This document shows, piece after piece, positions 1-11,273 of a DNA stretch of 64,000 bases. Position 1 is the stretch's first letter. Each line of letters starts with the position of its first letter. Below the pieces are notes generated by a model. The model was not told where the DNA came from, made no database searches, and was given only the letters and a program-made list of their open reading frames with translations. Position numbers and translations under genes: made by a program. The stretch comes from Escarpia spicata (taxonomy: Eukaryota; Annelida; Polychaeta; Sabellida; Siboglinidae), in assembly GCA_963995525.1 (NCBI GenBank), contig OZ023209.1, positions 8,357,388 to 8,421,387 on the forward strand, read 5' to 3'.

Positions 1-2125
1 AATTAATATTATCTTCATTACTACCACGATAGATACACAATAATAATGTCACCGCAGTTAGTACCTCGTTGCATGAATAAGCGTGTCTGTACACTTTACA
101 AGTTCAGACTTCAGAGTGTCTTTGCAAAGCGCACTCATTCATAAATAAAGTGGCAACGACAAGTAATGTTTTCAAGGGACGTCGGTTGTCGATCTAAGAC
201 AGGGACAATTACCGACGTTTACCAGTAATGCAGAATAAACAACCGGGTAGGGCGGTTGTTGTAGGCAAAGACTGGCTACTGGAACAATACAGATTGCTTT
301 GATTGTAGCGCCGCAGAAAAGAATGCACACTCGCACAAACATATTTAATGACAAGCAACGTTAATATGTCAGATCCGTTCATCCAATTTTCTATTGAAAT
401 ATATAAATTTGTATCAGTTAAGTTTAATTTCAGGTATGTGCATTTACTAGAGTTCACATTGAACATTAGAGAAGATTGGGGAAAAAACTAATGACCATAT
501 AGTGAAAATGGGAATGTTCTACACGACACGTTGTGTGGATAACAAAAGGTGCCGCACTGGTAAACAAAGCTTGACGCCGTGGCTAGAGCAATCCGCAGCA
601 AGGGACAGCACCGACCATTATGTGCCGCGGAGATATGTTTAACATAACGGCTATGCAACTGAATACAAAACACCTTATGTAATGTTCCGTGGATGTTTAT
701 TGTAGCTTAACTACGTTGTCTATCTACCGAATACAGTCTCAATCTTCAGTCCGTAATACAGTTTATTATCTCACCCCATTTGTAACAACCAAATCAATTA
801 ACGTTCTTTGGATTAGAATTGAAGTTGCTCGAACATTGCACACTTTCTCATTTGCATATCTGAACTAAGGTTGGTATCTGCTCGTGTTTATATACAAAAG
901 ATCGCTAACAATCTTCCCTCGTTTTATTTCCAATCGTTTGATTATTGATGATGACTGCACTTCAATATTATGAAGCATGCTTAATTCAGTGATCCTTTCC
1001 AAACAGTACCATCTTCCTCTCCAAGTCGTAGCGAATGCAGCATTGAAATAGACTGGCACGTGTTACCCTTCGGCTTTTCCAAGATCTTTCTATTGTTTAC
1101 GACAGAATAGTCAAGGATCTATGTGCGCTAACAACGTACTTCGTAGCATGTTAGCTGACGTGTTTTATTGTGGAGGGGAGTTTTGACAGACGTGTATTTT
1201 ACACGTCCGTTTTTTCATCGGGTATCTTTAAAATAGCTTTGATATATTTCTTCTCGTCGGTATTTTTCCTCACTATGCAATGTTTTGCTAAGTTCCAAAA
1301 TTGTCCTTAATTAGCAATATATGGAGGCAACAAACTGACAGTATCGATTCACAGAGAGACACTGTATTCAATTAATATTTCGATTAGTGTAAGGTCAGAG
1401 GTTAAATCTGGCAATCACTACGGATTCTTCTACGTAATATGCACGAAGACGAACACCAAAACACACCTTGCACTAATCGCCTAAAAGTTAATACCAGTAA
1501 TGGTCTGCGTTAGGAAACAATTCCACAATATTACCTTGTGGCATTACAACATGCAATGTCGTCACCGTGAAATACCCAACGTTAACCCACGCAGACACTT
1601 TAAATAGGAGAATGACACAAAAACAAAAATGTCTCCCTGAGTACACCAAAACAAAAATCCCACGTACCTATGCGTAATTCTAAAAACACAATGCAATAAA
1701 TCGACGACCTAGTAGTTTCAGTGTTTTAGGCGAACGCCGCACCAACTTTTAGATTGTTTCTTTACTACTGTTTTTACATTCAGGCAGTTAGCCCACGACA
1801 TTTCCGAAATCATAAACTGTATTGATCATAGCAACAAATAAACACATAACCACGAGATCACACCTTCTCTTCCTATAACATTTATTTAGAGCGATTATCT
1901 GACGTCAAAGGTATTATTAACTAATTGGCTAATTTACAGGCAACGTTATTCTTTTGATATCTTCGTCCGTTTAGATTAGGAATATCAAACGTCAGGCGAC
2001 GCGGCACTAATAATTATTACTTCCGTCAACTTGCCGCTCCCTTTTGGGTAGTTTTGATCTTCATTAAAGGTATTATGACCCTATTGGAAATTATTATGGA
2101 GTGCCATCAGCTACCTTGTCGAGAG
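1..2125. other. non-coding upstream region, no gene seen
   Basis: AT-rich DNA upstream of the IL-17 promoter. The open frames are short and resemble nothing I know. The one recognisable site is a full palindromic CRE (TGACGTCA) at 1900-1907, about 225 bases before the TATA box of the IL-17 locus, which could bind CREB/ATF factors. That role is inference. Confidence 0.5.
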
Positions 2126-2165
2126 TATATAACCGCCTACCAACCATCAGTGCGACTTCACAACT
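2126..2165 (+). promoter_or_regulatory. candidate TATA core promoter of the IL-17 locus
   Basis: TATATAA lies at 2126-2132. Initiator-like sequences follow at 2147-2151 (TCAGT) and around 2160 (TTCACA), giving TATA-to-start distances of about 23 and 34 bases. The first ATG downstream, at 2202, opens the predicted first coding exon. A TATA box suits an inducible cytokine gene. The exact start site cannot be told from sequence. Confidence 0.55.
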
Positions 2166-2201
2166 CAGGAGACAAGAAACGTCACATACGAGAGAAACAA
2201 A

Positions 2202-4949
2202 ATGTTCAACGAAAAGTTTACACTTTACCACCGCATCAAGGTATGTGTTTTATAACTCACATCTGCTCATATTACAATTTGTTTAGTAGGAACATTCATG
2301 CAAAATGTGTGGGTATAAGAAAGTAGTTTAAATTGATAGTTATTCTACAGAAAGAATCGACCACGAATATATCAACTGAGAGTGTGATGCTCTTAGAACG
2401 TGTGTGGGTATAAGAAAGTAGTTTAAACTGGTAGCTCACTACAGAAAGGAATCAACAGAGAGTATGGTGCTATTACCAATGTGCTACCGCGCCATACAAA
2501 TTAGGCACATGTTTTATATTAACTTCTGCTATATTAGACCATATCTATAGGCACTTCCTCGACTGTCAATATCGGTGTGTACGCTCTGACACGGTCCAGT
2601 ATCTAGCTGTTGCGATTGCTCAATGGATTTTACACTTCTCTGACTGGCAGATTGGTTCGTTTGAACTTCATCTCGATTTCCCCCTAGCATAACTGCCCGT
2701 CCGCTGACGGGATAATTTGGTTGTTTATACGTGACAGGCGTGATGGCAATATTTACCAAATGTTAGAAAACCTTATAAGAAGGGAGAAACCTATACATTT
2801 ATAAATATTGCCACCCAGGGAATTAACTCTAGAATGCAGGTGGACAAGGGAACGTTTGGCATATCGAGAGTCCAAACCTTTTTATTTACGTGTATCCCGC
2901 CCTTGTGAGGTATTTGTTGATTTGATTTTATAACATTCACTCTACGCTTCTAGCACCCACACAGTCAGCGGGTAATCTGTTCTATTCATTTACAATCCTT
3001 TGCGAAAATGAGAACTTTCTTATTATCTAATCTATACTGCTCCTTTACTAATGTAACTTCATATCCTTGTCCTCTAGTCCTTCTATCTTTCTTAACTGGG
3101 AAAAAATATTTCTATCAATATTTTTATAACCATTGAATAGTTTAAACACTTCTATCTGATCTCCTCTCAAACTTGTGGTTTATAGTGTTGTTAAACCACA
3201 TTCTTTTAGGTGTACTTTGTAACTAAGATCACTCAGTTTTGGCATAGTCTTTGTCGCTTAGCTAAGTATTCTTTCTAGCATATATATGTCCTTCTTGCGA
3301 TATGGCCCCCACGTATACAACATTCTAAATGAGGTCTAAGTGTTGTTTTGTACGGCGGTATTATTAGTTATGTTTCCTTATACACTATATTTCGACTAAT
3401 TAATCCAAGGATTTGATTTCCCTTTGAAGCTGCAATTCCGCACTGCTCTGAAACCTTCATATCAGCACTAATGGTTAACCCTAAGTCCTTTTCTTTTATA
3501 GTAGAACTTAGAACAGTATGCCCAATTGTATATATTCGTCCCCATATCCTGTGTGGACGAATTTGCATTTCCCAAAATTGAACATTTGCTACTTTTCAGA
3601 CCATTTGATCAGCCTGTCAAGAACATCTTGTAAATGTTTTCTATGTACACACTAATCCTTCTAAACACTTTCGTGTCATCCGCAAATTTCAACATGTACA
3701 TGTATGTGATATCTTGAAAAAAATAGTGGTGCTACACCCAATCCCGTGGGTCGTAGATTAATCATGCTTGAAAGTTTGGCGCTTCATGTTCAAGCAGGAA
3801 AAGGATAACGTTTCCGCATACATTAGTAAATACATACGAACATACATCAGCTCGATTATAGTGAGATGCATAGGGCCAATTTGTTCAATGTACTTTGTTA
3901 AGAGATGGTGTGATAGATGCATTACACGTAAGCTGTGTTAATTGGTTTATTATATAACCTGTAATTGGCTTAACAAAACAATGTCAATGCCTCGCATGCC
4001 TCGCGAACCCGTTCTTGTAGTTTGAAAAGGAATCCATGAACCCTGGTTCTCTTGTGCGTTCAATATAGGACCCGTCACCCCGTCAAATTGACGGGCATAG
4101 AACACAATGGATGGGCACAAATTTCCACTGACTGATTATTGTTGACCGGTCTATCACCATTCTTAACAGGGCAATGCCTGCATTGCTAGGGCATGCTGGA
4201 ATTACCCACCACGTACGTCACTGATTACGTCACTGTCCGCACTTGGTACTTTACGGCGTACAAAATAAATTGTGATAGGGAGAAATCTTAACGTAGATGT
4301 CTTTGCTGACGCTGGTGAATTCATACTGTTGAATGAGAGCATTGTACTTTTTGAATCATAAGACTGCATGTGTAATAACACTGATGAATTGACTACACAT
4401 GTATTTTCTTTACGTTTTTAGATGGCTGCTTTAGTTCTACTTGTGACGTTAGCAAGTACAATGGCTGTCCCTGTCAAACGTTGTAATCACTACACCGCAC
4501 AAGAACTGCACCAACAATGGCTAGACTTCTACAACACACGGGAGGGTCGCGACTGGCACGAATCGATGTATATCTCGCAGCCATTCACGAAAATATTAAG
4601 CGACGCGTTACCGACGTCAGAACATAGAGACTTTCATTTATACGGAGACCAGGAATGTCCGACGACGACTGTGAGTGACAACGCACTCGTTCAAGAGCGT
4701 TCTCTCTGTCCCTGGTACAACGTAATCAACAACGACAACAAGCGCTACCCTAACGAGTTGACAGAAGCCCGCTGTAAGTGTGACCGCTGCATCGGCGTCG
4801 ACGGTCTCAGTCACTGCGAACCTGTCTACTATAACGTACACGTTCTACGTGTGATGGAACAATGTGACGACGCTGGCTACTATAAGTGGCAGTCCGGCTG
4901 GCAGAAAATCTCTGTCGGTTGCACATGTGCACGCAGACCCACAGTTTGA
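2202..4949 (+). CDS. IL17: IL-17 family cytokine, copy A (two coding exons)
   Basis: Secreted cystine-knot cytokine of the IL-17 family, which acts outside the cell on IL-17 receptors. Exon 1 is 2202-2240 (13 codons, ending before GTATGT). Exon 2 is 4422-4949 (175 codons), after a TTTTTAG acceptor. The join is phase 0 and gives 188 residues. The start has a basic n-region (KFTLYHRIK) followed by a hydrophobic run (AALVLLVTLAS), so it reads as a signal peptide. The mature part has the IL-17 cysteine pattern: QEC, ERSLCPWY, EARCKCDRC, SHCEP, EQCDD, VGCTCARR, and the family block with N-x-x-R-Y-P. Exon 2 has an in-frame ATG at its first base, but copy B lacks it, so I prefer the upstream exon 1 start. 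Exon 1 is inferred from ATG, donor, phase and promoter; the cytokine exon is certain. Confidence 0.88.
2308..2475. repeat. two-unit tandem duplication (about 92 bp) in IL-17 intron 1
   Basis: GTGTGGGTATAAGAAAGTAG begins at about 2309 and again at about 2401. Each is followed by matching text (TTTAAAYTGRTAG, CTACAGAAAG, AATC.ACAGAGAG). It is an imperfect local duplication with no coding content. Confidence 0.75.
2805..3705 (-). mobile_element. CR1-type LINE, 5'-truncated 3' fragment
   Basis: The minus strand encodes the end of a CR1-type reverse transcriptase ORF. The segment TIKEKDLGLTISADMKVSEQC is nearly the same as in the full-length CR1 copy at 48-52.4 kb. The 3' end (left, about 2805-2840) keeps the conserved terminal stem-loop region. 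The 5' end is lost in the RT domain near 3705. Several stops and frameshifts make it dead. It lies in intron 1 of the IL-17 gene. Confidence 0.85.
4204..4240 (+). promoter_or_regulatory. paired CRE-like sites upstream of exon 2 (kept in both copies)
   Basis: TACGTCACTGATTACGTCAC at 4214-4233 contains two TACGTCA CREB/ATF-type half palindromes 11 bases apart. The same pair recurs at 7384-7405 in unit 2. Both lie about 200 bases before a cytokine exon. Regulatory activity is inference. Confidence 0.4.
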
Positions 4950-5036
4950 CATTGTTATGATCAACTATGTACATCAGAATAGAACCTACAATAATAATTG
5001 ACCTGTCCATCACGTGAGCTACTGCGTAACAACAAA

Positions 5037-5042
5037 AATAAA
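5037..5042 (+). promoter_or_regulatory. poly(A) signal of IL-17 copy A
   Basis: AATAAA lies 88 bases after the stop codon of copy A. At the matching place in copy B (about 8208) the sequence is AATGAA. Copy B must therefore use another signal, for example AATAAA near 8968. Confidence 0.6.
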
Positions 5043-7596
5043 TGCCGAATGCGTAGATAATTTGGACATTGTATATTTTGTTGACTTTTGATCCAAAATG
5101 TGTTTTTTTTATAACAAAAACATAATGCAAAGTTGTTCAAGCGAAAACTCTATACAGAAAAGGTTGATTTAGCAGAGGTGCTGCAGCACTAGTAGCGTAG
5201 GCCAAGTGCATACATATATTATTTAGGTAAACATCATTGTCAGGTCAAACCTTGACGATGGTCACGCGCATAATGTTGATTGCAAGGAAAAAACAATGAC
5301 GTACGTCACGCTATTTGTTCACATGAATCCCCTCGTCACCCTGGCATACACGTACATACCGTCTAAATGTGGGTACGTGCCGGTTCGATCGACGGGAAAT
5401 TTAATTGTTTTAACGTTTTTAACTTTCCCTGATATCCCAAGCCCCGTGTAACGCTTTGCCACACTTATCCATAAAATGGTACCCTCCCCGCTTTACGGAT
5501 TTATGGATAACCCCCTAATTTAGGCTAACCGGAACCATATCAATTAACACGATTGTTAATAAATGTTGCTTGATCCATGGAGACACGTACAAAGACGAGT
5601 TGTCCAAGCACGTATGTTTAGAAATATGTTCTAAAACTGTTATGTACGGGTGGATTTTGTTGGTGGTGGACTTGTTAGTCAATACCAGTGCTACTAGTGC
5701 GGCTATACGAGATCGCGGGCCGGCTACGTCCCTGCTAAGTTCAGAAGAAACAGTATCGCCACCTTGCGGAACTGTCAGTATTACTGTAGTCTAGCAGTTT
5801 AGAATAATTTACTGTGCCACACAAACATGATGTACGCATAATCAATACAATCATGTTGAATGTTAACTGTTATACCTTATTGTTTGCAATAATGATAGTT
5901 GTACTAAGATTTTGATACGTATGTATTTACTTTACCTGGTATTTAATAAATCAATGTTAATATTAATACTGTTGGATTATGTCAGATATGATTGGCAATT
6001 TTATGTATTTTTACACATGCACGTTTCAATACACTCAAATCGTAGCAAACCTGTACAGCTTGTACTTCAGCTATAAAATAAAATTCCTGCTGGGTTACAA
6101 TTTTAAATTGGTACATTAATGTTATATTTGCCACACAATATAGTATTCCGAATTCGTGTTGGAAGGTCGTGAATATTGGAGGCTTCCCCCACCAAAAGTA
6201 CTGGGTTTCAGCCCCAGTGCTTATGTTACATGTTTGGCAATGGCACTGTATTGTGGTAGGTTTAGCATTAAATAGTAATCTGTGTCGCCTAATGAACGAA
6301 ACTGGCATAAGACAACATTGAGAATTGGTGCATGTGGATTGGATAAGAACAGGTCATTGTGGTGTCTCGGTAGCCATACAGTCAAGTTACATGAATACCC
6401 CCAGGCATAACACCTCGCGAAATGCCTTAGATAGGCTCAGCCAATGCTATCTTTGCCTAACCAACAATCAGCTAATTGGATTTTTTTATTATTTGAATAC
6501 ACAAGACTGCCCAGTCGCTTGAGAAAATGATCGAGTGGGTAATTATAGGGATTCCATGGAGTTGTTCCACTGGCTGACGGGTGGTGAAGTCGTGACCAGC
6601 CGATTTTATTAGAAAAAAGTACAACTAATTCAGCTCATTTCCAAACATTACGCAGATCTGTCGGATACCGTAGTCATTACCAATTTTCATATCTTTGGGT
6701 TTCTCACAAAGTGAACAAGTTTTTCCTGTTACACATTTACACAAGCGACATAATTAACTGATAGAATCCAGGATATAACAAAGAACTGACACTGGATGGA
6801 GCCTGACATCCCATATAGACTACTTATATCAATTACATAGCAGTTTAAAACTAATAATTACATACCATATTTCGTAATATAGATCCTACGTCGACCGGCA
6901 TTTCTAATAGTGTCTTGTATGTGATAACTTGGTCGTAGATTAATCATCCTTGAAAGTTTGGCGCTTGATGTTCAAGCAGGAAAAGGTTAACGTTTCCGCA
7001 TACATTAGTACATATACGAACATACAGCAACATACTTGATTATAGTTAGATGCACAGGGCCTACTTGTTAAATGTACTGTGTTAAGAGATGGAGTGATAT
7101 ATGCATTACATGTAAGCTGTGTTAATTGGTTTATTATATAACCTCAAATTGGTTTAACAAAACAATGTCAATGCCTCGCGAACCCGTTCTTGTAGTTTTA
7201 AAAGGAATCCATGAGCCCTGGTTCTCTTGTGCGTTCAATATAGAAGGACCCGTCATATTGACGGGCGGAGAACTCAATGGATGGGGAAGAATTTCCACTG
7301 ACTGATTATTGTTGACCGGTTTATAACCCGTCTTAGCAGGGAAAAGCCTTCAGTGCTAGGGTATGCTCTAATTACCCACTACGTACGTCACTGATTACGT
7401 CACTGTCCGTACTTGGTACTTTACTGCGTACAAAATCAATTGTGACAGGGAGAAATCTTAATTTAGATGTCTTTGCTGGCGCTGGTGAATTCATATTGTT
7501 GAATGAGCGCATTTTAGTGTGCTTTCTGAATCATATGAATGCATGTCTAATAACACAGATGACGTGACTACACATGTATTTACGTTACTTTCTTAG

Positions 7597-8124
7597 GTGG
7601 CCGCATTGGTTCTACTTGTGGCGTTGGCAAGTACACTGGCTGTCCCTATCAAACGTTGTAAACACTACACCGCACAAGAATTGCACCAACAATGGCTAGA
7701 CTTCTACAACACACGGGAGGGTCGCGAAAGGCACGAATCGATGTATATCTCGCAGACATTCACGAAAATGTTAAGCGACGCGTTACCGACATCAGAACGT
7801 AGAGACTTTCATTTATACGGAGACCAAGAATGTCCGACGACGACTGTGAGTGACAACGCACTCGTTCAGGAGCGTTCTCTCTGTCCCTGGTACAACGTCA
7901 TCAATAACGACAACAAGCGCTACCCTAACGAGTTGACGGAAGCCCGCTGTAAGTGTGACCGCTGTATCGGCGTCGACGGTCTCAGTCACTGCGAACCTGT
8001 CTACTATAACTTACACGTTCTACGTGTGATGGAACAATGTGACGACGCTGGCTACTATAAGTGGCAGTCCGGCTGGCAGAAAATCTCTGTCGGTTGCACA
8101 TGTGCTCGCAGACCCACAGTTTGA
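7597..8124 (+). CDS. IL17: IL-17 family cytokine, copy B (terminal exon only)
   Basis: A second IL-17 cytokine exon of 175 codons, intact to its stop and about 94% identical to copy A by eye. The exon follows a TTCTTAG acceptor and begins GTG GCC GCA, so the ATG of copy A is absent. It must be joined to an upstream exon to be translated. I find no second exon 1 or TATA box in 6500-7590. It may be spliced from the single exon 1 at 2202-2240 as an alternative last exon. All cysteines of the knot are kept. Eleven residue changes are visible and ten fall in the first 70 residues. Alternatives: an unseen private first exon, or a silent duplicate. Confidence 0.82.
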   Translation: MAALVLLVALASTLAVPIKRCKHYTAQELHQQWLDFYNTREGRERHESMYISQTFTKMLSDALPTSERRDFHLYGDQECPTTTVSDNALVQERSLCPWYNVINNDNKRYPNELTEARCKCDRCIGVDGLSHCEPVYYNLHVLRVMEQCDDAGYYKWQSGWQKISVGCTCARRPTV

Positions 8125-9556
8125 CATTGTTAAGATCGAATATGTACATCAGAGTAGAACCTACATTAATAATTGACCTGTTCATCATGTGACCGTCTAG
8201 CCATCAAAAATGAATGTCGAACGCATAGATAATTCGGAAATCGTATATTTTGATGATATTTGATCAAAAATGTGTTTTTTTATAACAAAAACATAATTCA
8301 AAGTTGTTCAAGCGAGAACTCTATACGGAAAAGGTTGATTTAGCTGAGGTGCTGCAGCACTAGTAGTGTAGGCCTAGTGTAAACATATATAATTTAGGTA
8401 AACATCATTGTCAGGTCAAACCATGACGATGGTCACGCGCATAATGTTGATTGCAAGGAACAATCCACGACGTACGTCACGCTATCTGTGCACTTAAAGC
8501 CCCTCGTCACCCTGGCATATACGACACCACCTAAACGTGCCTACACATGTGCCGGTTCGATCGACTGTAAATTTCAATTTTGTATCGTTCTGTAACTTAC
8601 CTATAGATATGCCAAACAAACCCCGTGTAACGCTTCGACACGCATGCCCATAAAATTATATCCCCCGCTTGACATACATTATGGATGACCCCCCCCCCTA
8701 ATTTATGCTAACCGGAACCATATCAATTAACACGATTGTTAATCAATGTTGATTGATCCATGGAGACATGTACAAAGACCAAGCCAAGCACGTATGTTTA
8801 GAAAGATATTTTAAACTGTTATTTACTGGTGAACTTTGTCAGTGGTGGACCTGTTTATTTAATAATAATTGTGTTTATTTTTCCAACATAAGAACAATAC
8901 TTCTAAACATGCACGTTTCAATACACTCAAATCATAGCAAACCTGTACAGTTTGTACTGGAACTATAAAATAAAATTCTAGATGGATTACAATTTTAAAT
9001 TGGTACACTAATGTTACATATGCCACACAAATATAGTATTCCGAATAGGTGTTGGATTGTCATTAATATTGGGGGAACGTGGCTCATCTGAAGCCACCCC
9101 CCACCAAAAATATTGGGTTACAATGCTTGGCAATGGCAGTGTATTGTGGTAGGCTTAACACAAATAGTAATCTGTGCCGCCTAATGAATGAAACTGGTAT
9201 TAGAGAACATTGAAAATGAGTGCATGTGGATTGGATAAGAACAGGTCATTGTGGTGTCTCGGTAGCCATACAGTCAAGTTACATGAATACCCCCTGGCAT
9301 AACACCTCGCGAAATGCCTTAGATAGGCTGAGTTAATTATACCTTTGCCTAACCAAGAATCAGATAATTTTTTTTTTTTAATACATAAGACTGCCCAGTC
9401 GCTTGTGAAAACCCAAGCAAAAAAGATAGAACGTTTAACCAGTGAAGTTCAACCCAAATTCAACTGAAACTCAGTTGAGTTTCATGTATGGAGGAGTTGA
9501 AAATTTCACAGGCAAATGAGCTCGCGTTCAACTGTTGTATCTCAGTTGAGCTTTAA

Positions 9557-9558
<2 letters not shown>

Positions 9559-9588
<30 letters not shown>
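9559..9588. repeat. (AT)15 microsatellite
   Basis: Uninterrupted AT dinucleotides lie between two palindromic GTTGAGTTTCAACT-like blocks in the left arm of the 3.6-kb element. Confidence 0.95.
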
Positions 9589-9592
<4 letters not shown>

Positions 9593-10374
9593 CAGTTGAA
9601 AATTTCACATGCATATAAGTTGAGTTTCAACTGGTGTTGAGCTTCAACACGCGTTCAACTGTTGAGTCTCAGTTGAGTTTCAACTGGGATCATCGAGCAC
9701 TGCATCTCGTGCATCATATTGCACTTCATTTCAAACTGCATCTCAACCTTCATCTCCCACAGCCTCCTACACGGCATCCCGCTCTGTGTCGTGGCATACC
9801 CGCACTGCCTTCTGGCATCTCGCACTGTATCGTGGAATCCTGCACAGCTGAACTGCATGTCAGTTACTGTACTGTATGCTCCAGATATGAACATTTCTTC
9901 TCAAAGTAATAACACATTTGAAAAAACTAAAACTAAACATATAACCCAGAGAATTTTGAAACATTTCTTACCCATATTCTGGTGTATACCTAAATAGGAA
10001 AATAGAGCTAACCATGGATTTTTGAAATATGCTAACCCTCTACACATCTACACACCCCCTACCCGGATTCTCTACCAATTTGTCAAAGCGGTCCTCTCGC
10101 TCGCGACCGATTATAAATATATGGGACAAACTGACTATTACAAATTACCTGCAATCTGATTCTTTATTCACTGCCAAAAGACTGATCCCCGACCAGTGCC
10201 AGCTCGGCCTTATATGCCCGCCTAAGCTGCAGGGAAACCCCTCTCAACAGCACTCTGTGCCTGTCAAGTCTCCCTTACTCTCTGACAACTCCTTTATATA
10301 AAACAGTGTCTGACCACTGATCATTTTAAACTAGCCAATGGGCATCTTCCATAATCCAGCCAACTAGCAACCCA

Positions 10375-10515
10375 GATAGCACACCTACAGCGGGCCGAGA
10401 GCGGCAAACTTATCGGCCCGCTGTTGGCATCCGCCTGCGGGCCGAGGGAATTTCGTCTGGCGGCTCGCCTTCGGGCCGAGGGCGGCTCATAGTCGGCTAA
10501 CGATATTGTGCCCAT
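10375..10515. repeat. GC-rich block of CGGGCCGAG-type motifs
   Basis: Several variants of CGGGCCGAG and CGGCCCGCTG occur in about 140 bases, in both orientations, inside otherwise AT-rich DNA. It looks like a piece of a dispersed repeat captured in the 3.6-kb element. No coding sense. Confidence 0.6.
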
Positions 10516-10568
10516 GGTTAGTCGCTCATCGGCAGACTGTGCCTAATTTTGGTAAATGTGTGTATTTT

Positions 10569-10623
10569 CAAGTTATAAGACCAAATATACACATACACTT
10601 ATGTGTTTTGGTCTTATAACTTG
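10569..10623. repeat. near-perfect long hairpin
   Basis: CAAGTTATAAGACCAAA at 10569-10585 is exactly complementary to TTTGGTCTTATAACTTG at 10607-10623. The inner TACACATA/TATGTGT also pairs, leaving a very small loop. It lies 76 bases from the left end of the nested MITE. Confidence 0.9.
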
Positions 10624-10699
10624 AACATTCAATAGGAAGGACCAAGCATTAATGATGAAATGAGCATTACTCGATACACATTCTTCAATCACTTGGGAG

Positions 10700-11102
10700 C
10701 ATCCTCGCGCGTCAGGGGTCGCTGTTTTGTTATTTGTTGCGAAACTCTGAATTTAAGCTCAGCCTATGAAATCGCTCACTGGATCAGTGGATCTCGGCAG
10801 CTCACGTGGTCATAATAAAACTAATTTCAACCAACCGTGGCTCGCGTTACATGCAATGTTTAGGAAGTAGAAGCAATTATTCGAATACACAACACCGCTC
10901 AGCTGCTCGTGGGCGAACGGGTCATTATATATTGCGATTCCCAGAAGTCGTTTATCCGTCTTCAAATTGGGGCGGGTTTTTGCGCTGTTCTCACGGGTGA
11001 TGCAGTCGCAATGACTAGTTTGACTCAGCTAACTTCCGCACTTCGCGTAGGGGATCAGCCAGAGCTAGTTTTGCATAGTAAACATCCTGGCTTGCGAGGA
11101 TG
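10700..11102 (+). mobile_element. MITE family 1, complete copy with 8-bp target duplication
   Basis: Ends are CATCCTCGCGCGTCAGG and, inverted, CATCCTCGCAAGCCAGG. It is flanked by CTTGGGAG on both sides (10692-10699 and 11103-11110), an 8-bp target duplication. Length is 403 bp with no transposase. An 8-bp duplication fits hAT-like (or P/Merlin-like) mobilisation; the family assignment is inference. It lies inside the 3.6-kb TIR element. Confidence 0.88.
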
Positions 11103-11182
11103 CTTGGGAGTAAAATTTGAAGTACAAACAATAAAAAATAATACTGCATACATGTTATGTTTCAGAAACGTCAATCCAGGAG

Positions 11183-11273
11183 ATTTATACGTAAATCAGA
11201 GGGTCTCGAAAAATCGGGCATATATACGTAAATCAGAGGGTCTCACAAAATCGGGCATTTATACGTAAATCGG
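11183..11273. repeat. 37-bp tandem repeat, about 2.5 units
   Basis: Units start at 11183, 11220 and 11257 (part), each with TATACGTAAATCAGAGGGTC and AAATCGGGC. It lies just beyond the MITE. Confidence 0.9.

Larger units (their letters stand above)
3750..6925 (+). repeat. tandem duplication unit 1 (contains IL-17 exon A)
   Basis: From GGTCGTAGATTAATCAT near 3750 the sequence aligns, with few differences, to DNA starting near 6930. The match runs through exon 2, the 3' flank and on to about 6925. The unit is about 3.2 kb and lies head to tail with unit 2. It holds the cytokine exon but not exon 1 or the TATA promoter. An old diverged relative of the 8-bp-TSD MITE family seems to lie near 6480-6600 and is duplicated with it. 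Confidence 0.9.

Noticed and set aside
4638..5130. Antisense frames of 67 and 107 codons over IL-17 copy A
   Set aside because: Shadows of the conserved cytokine exon; no domain and no matching gene structure.
5370..5400. B-box-like GGTTCGATCGA (also near 8563)
   Set aside because: No A box or clover-leaf around it; simply shared by the tandem duplication.
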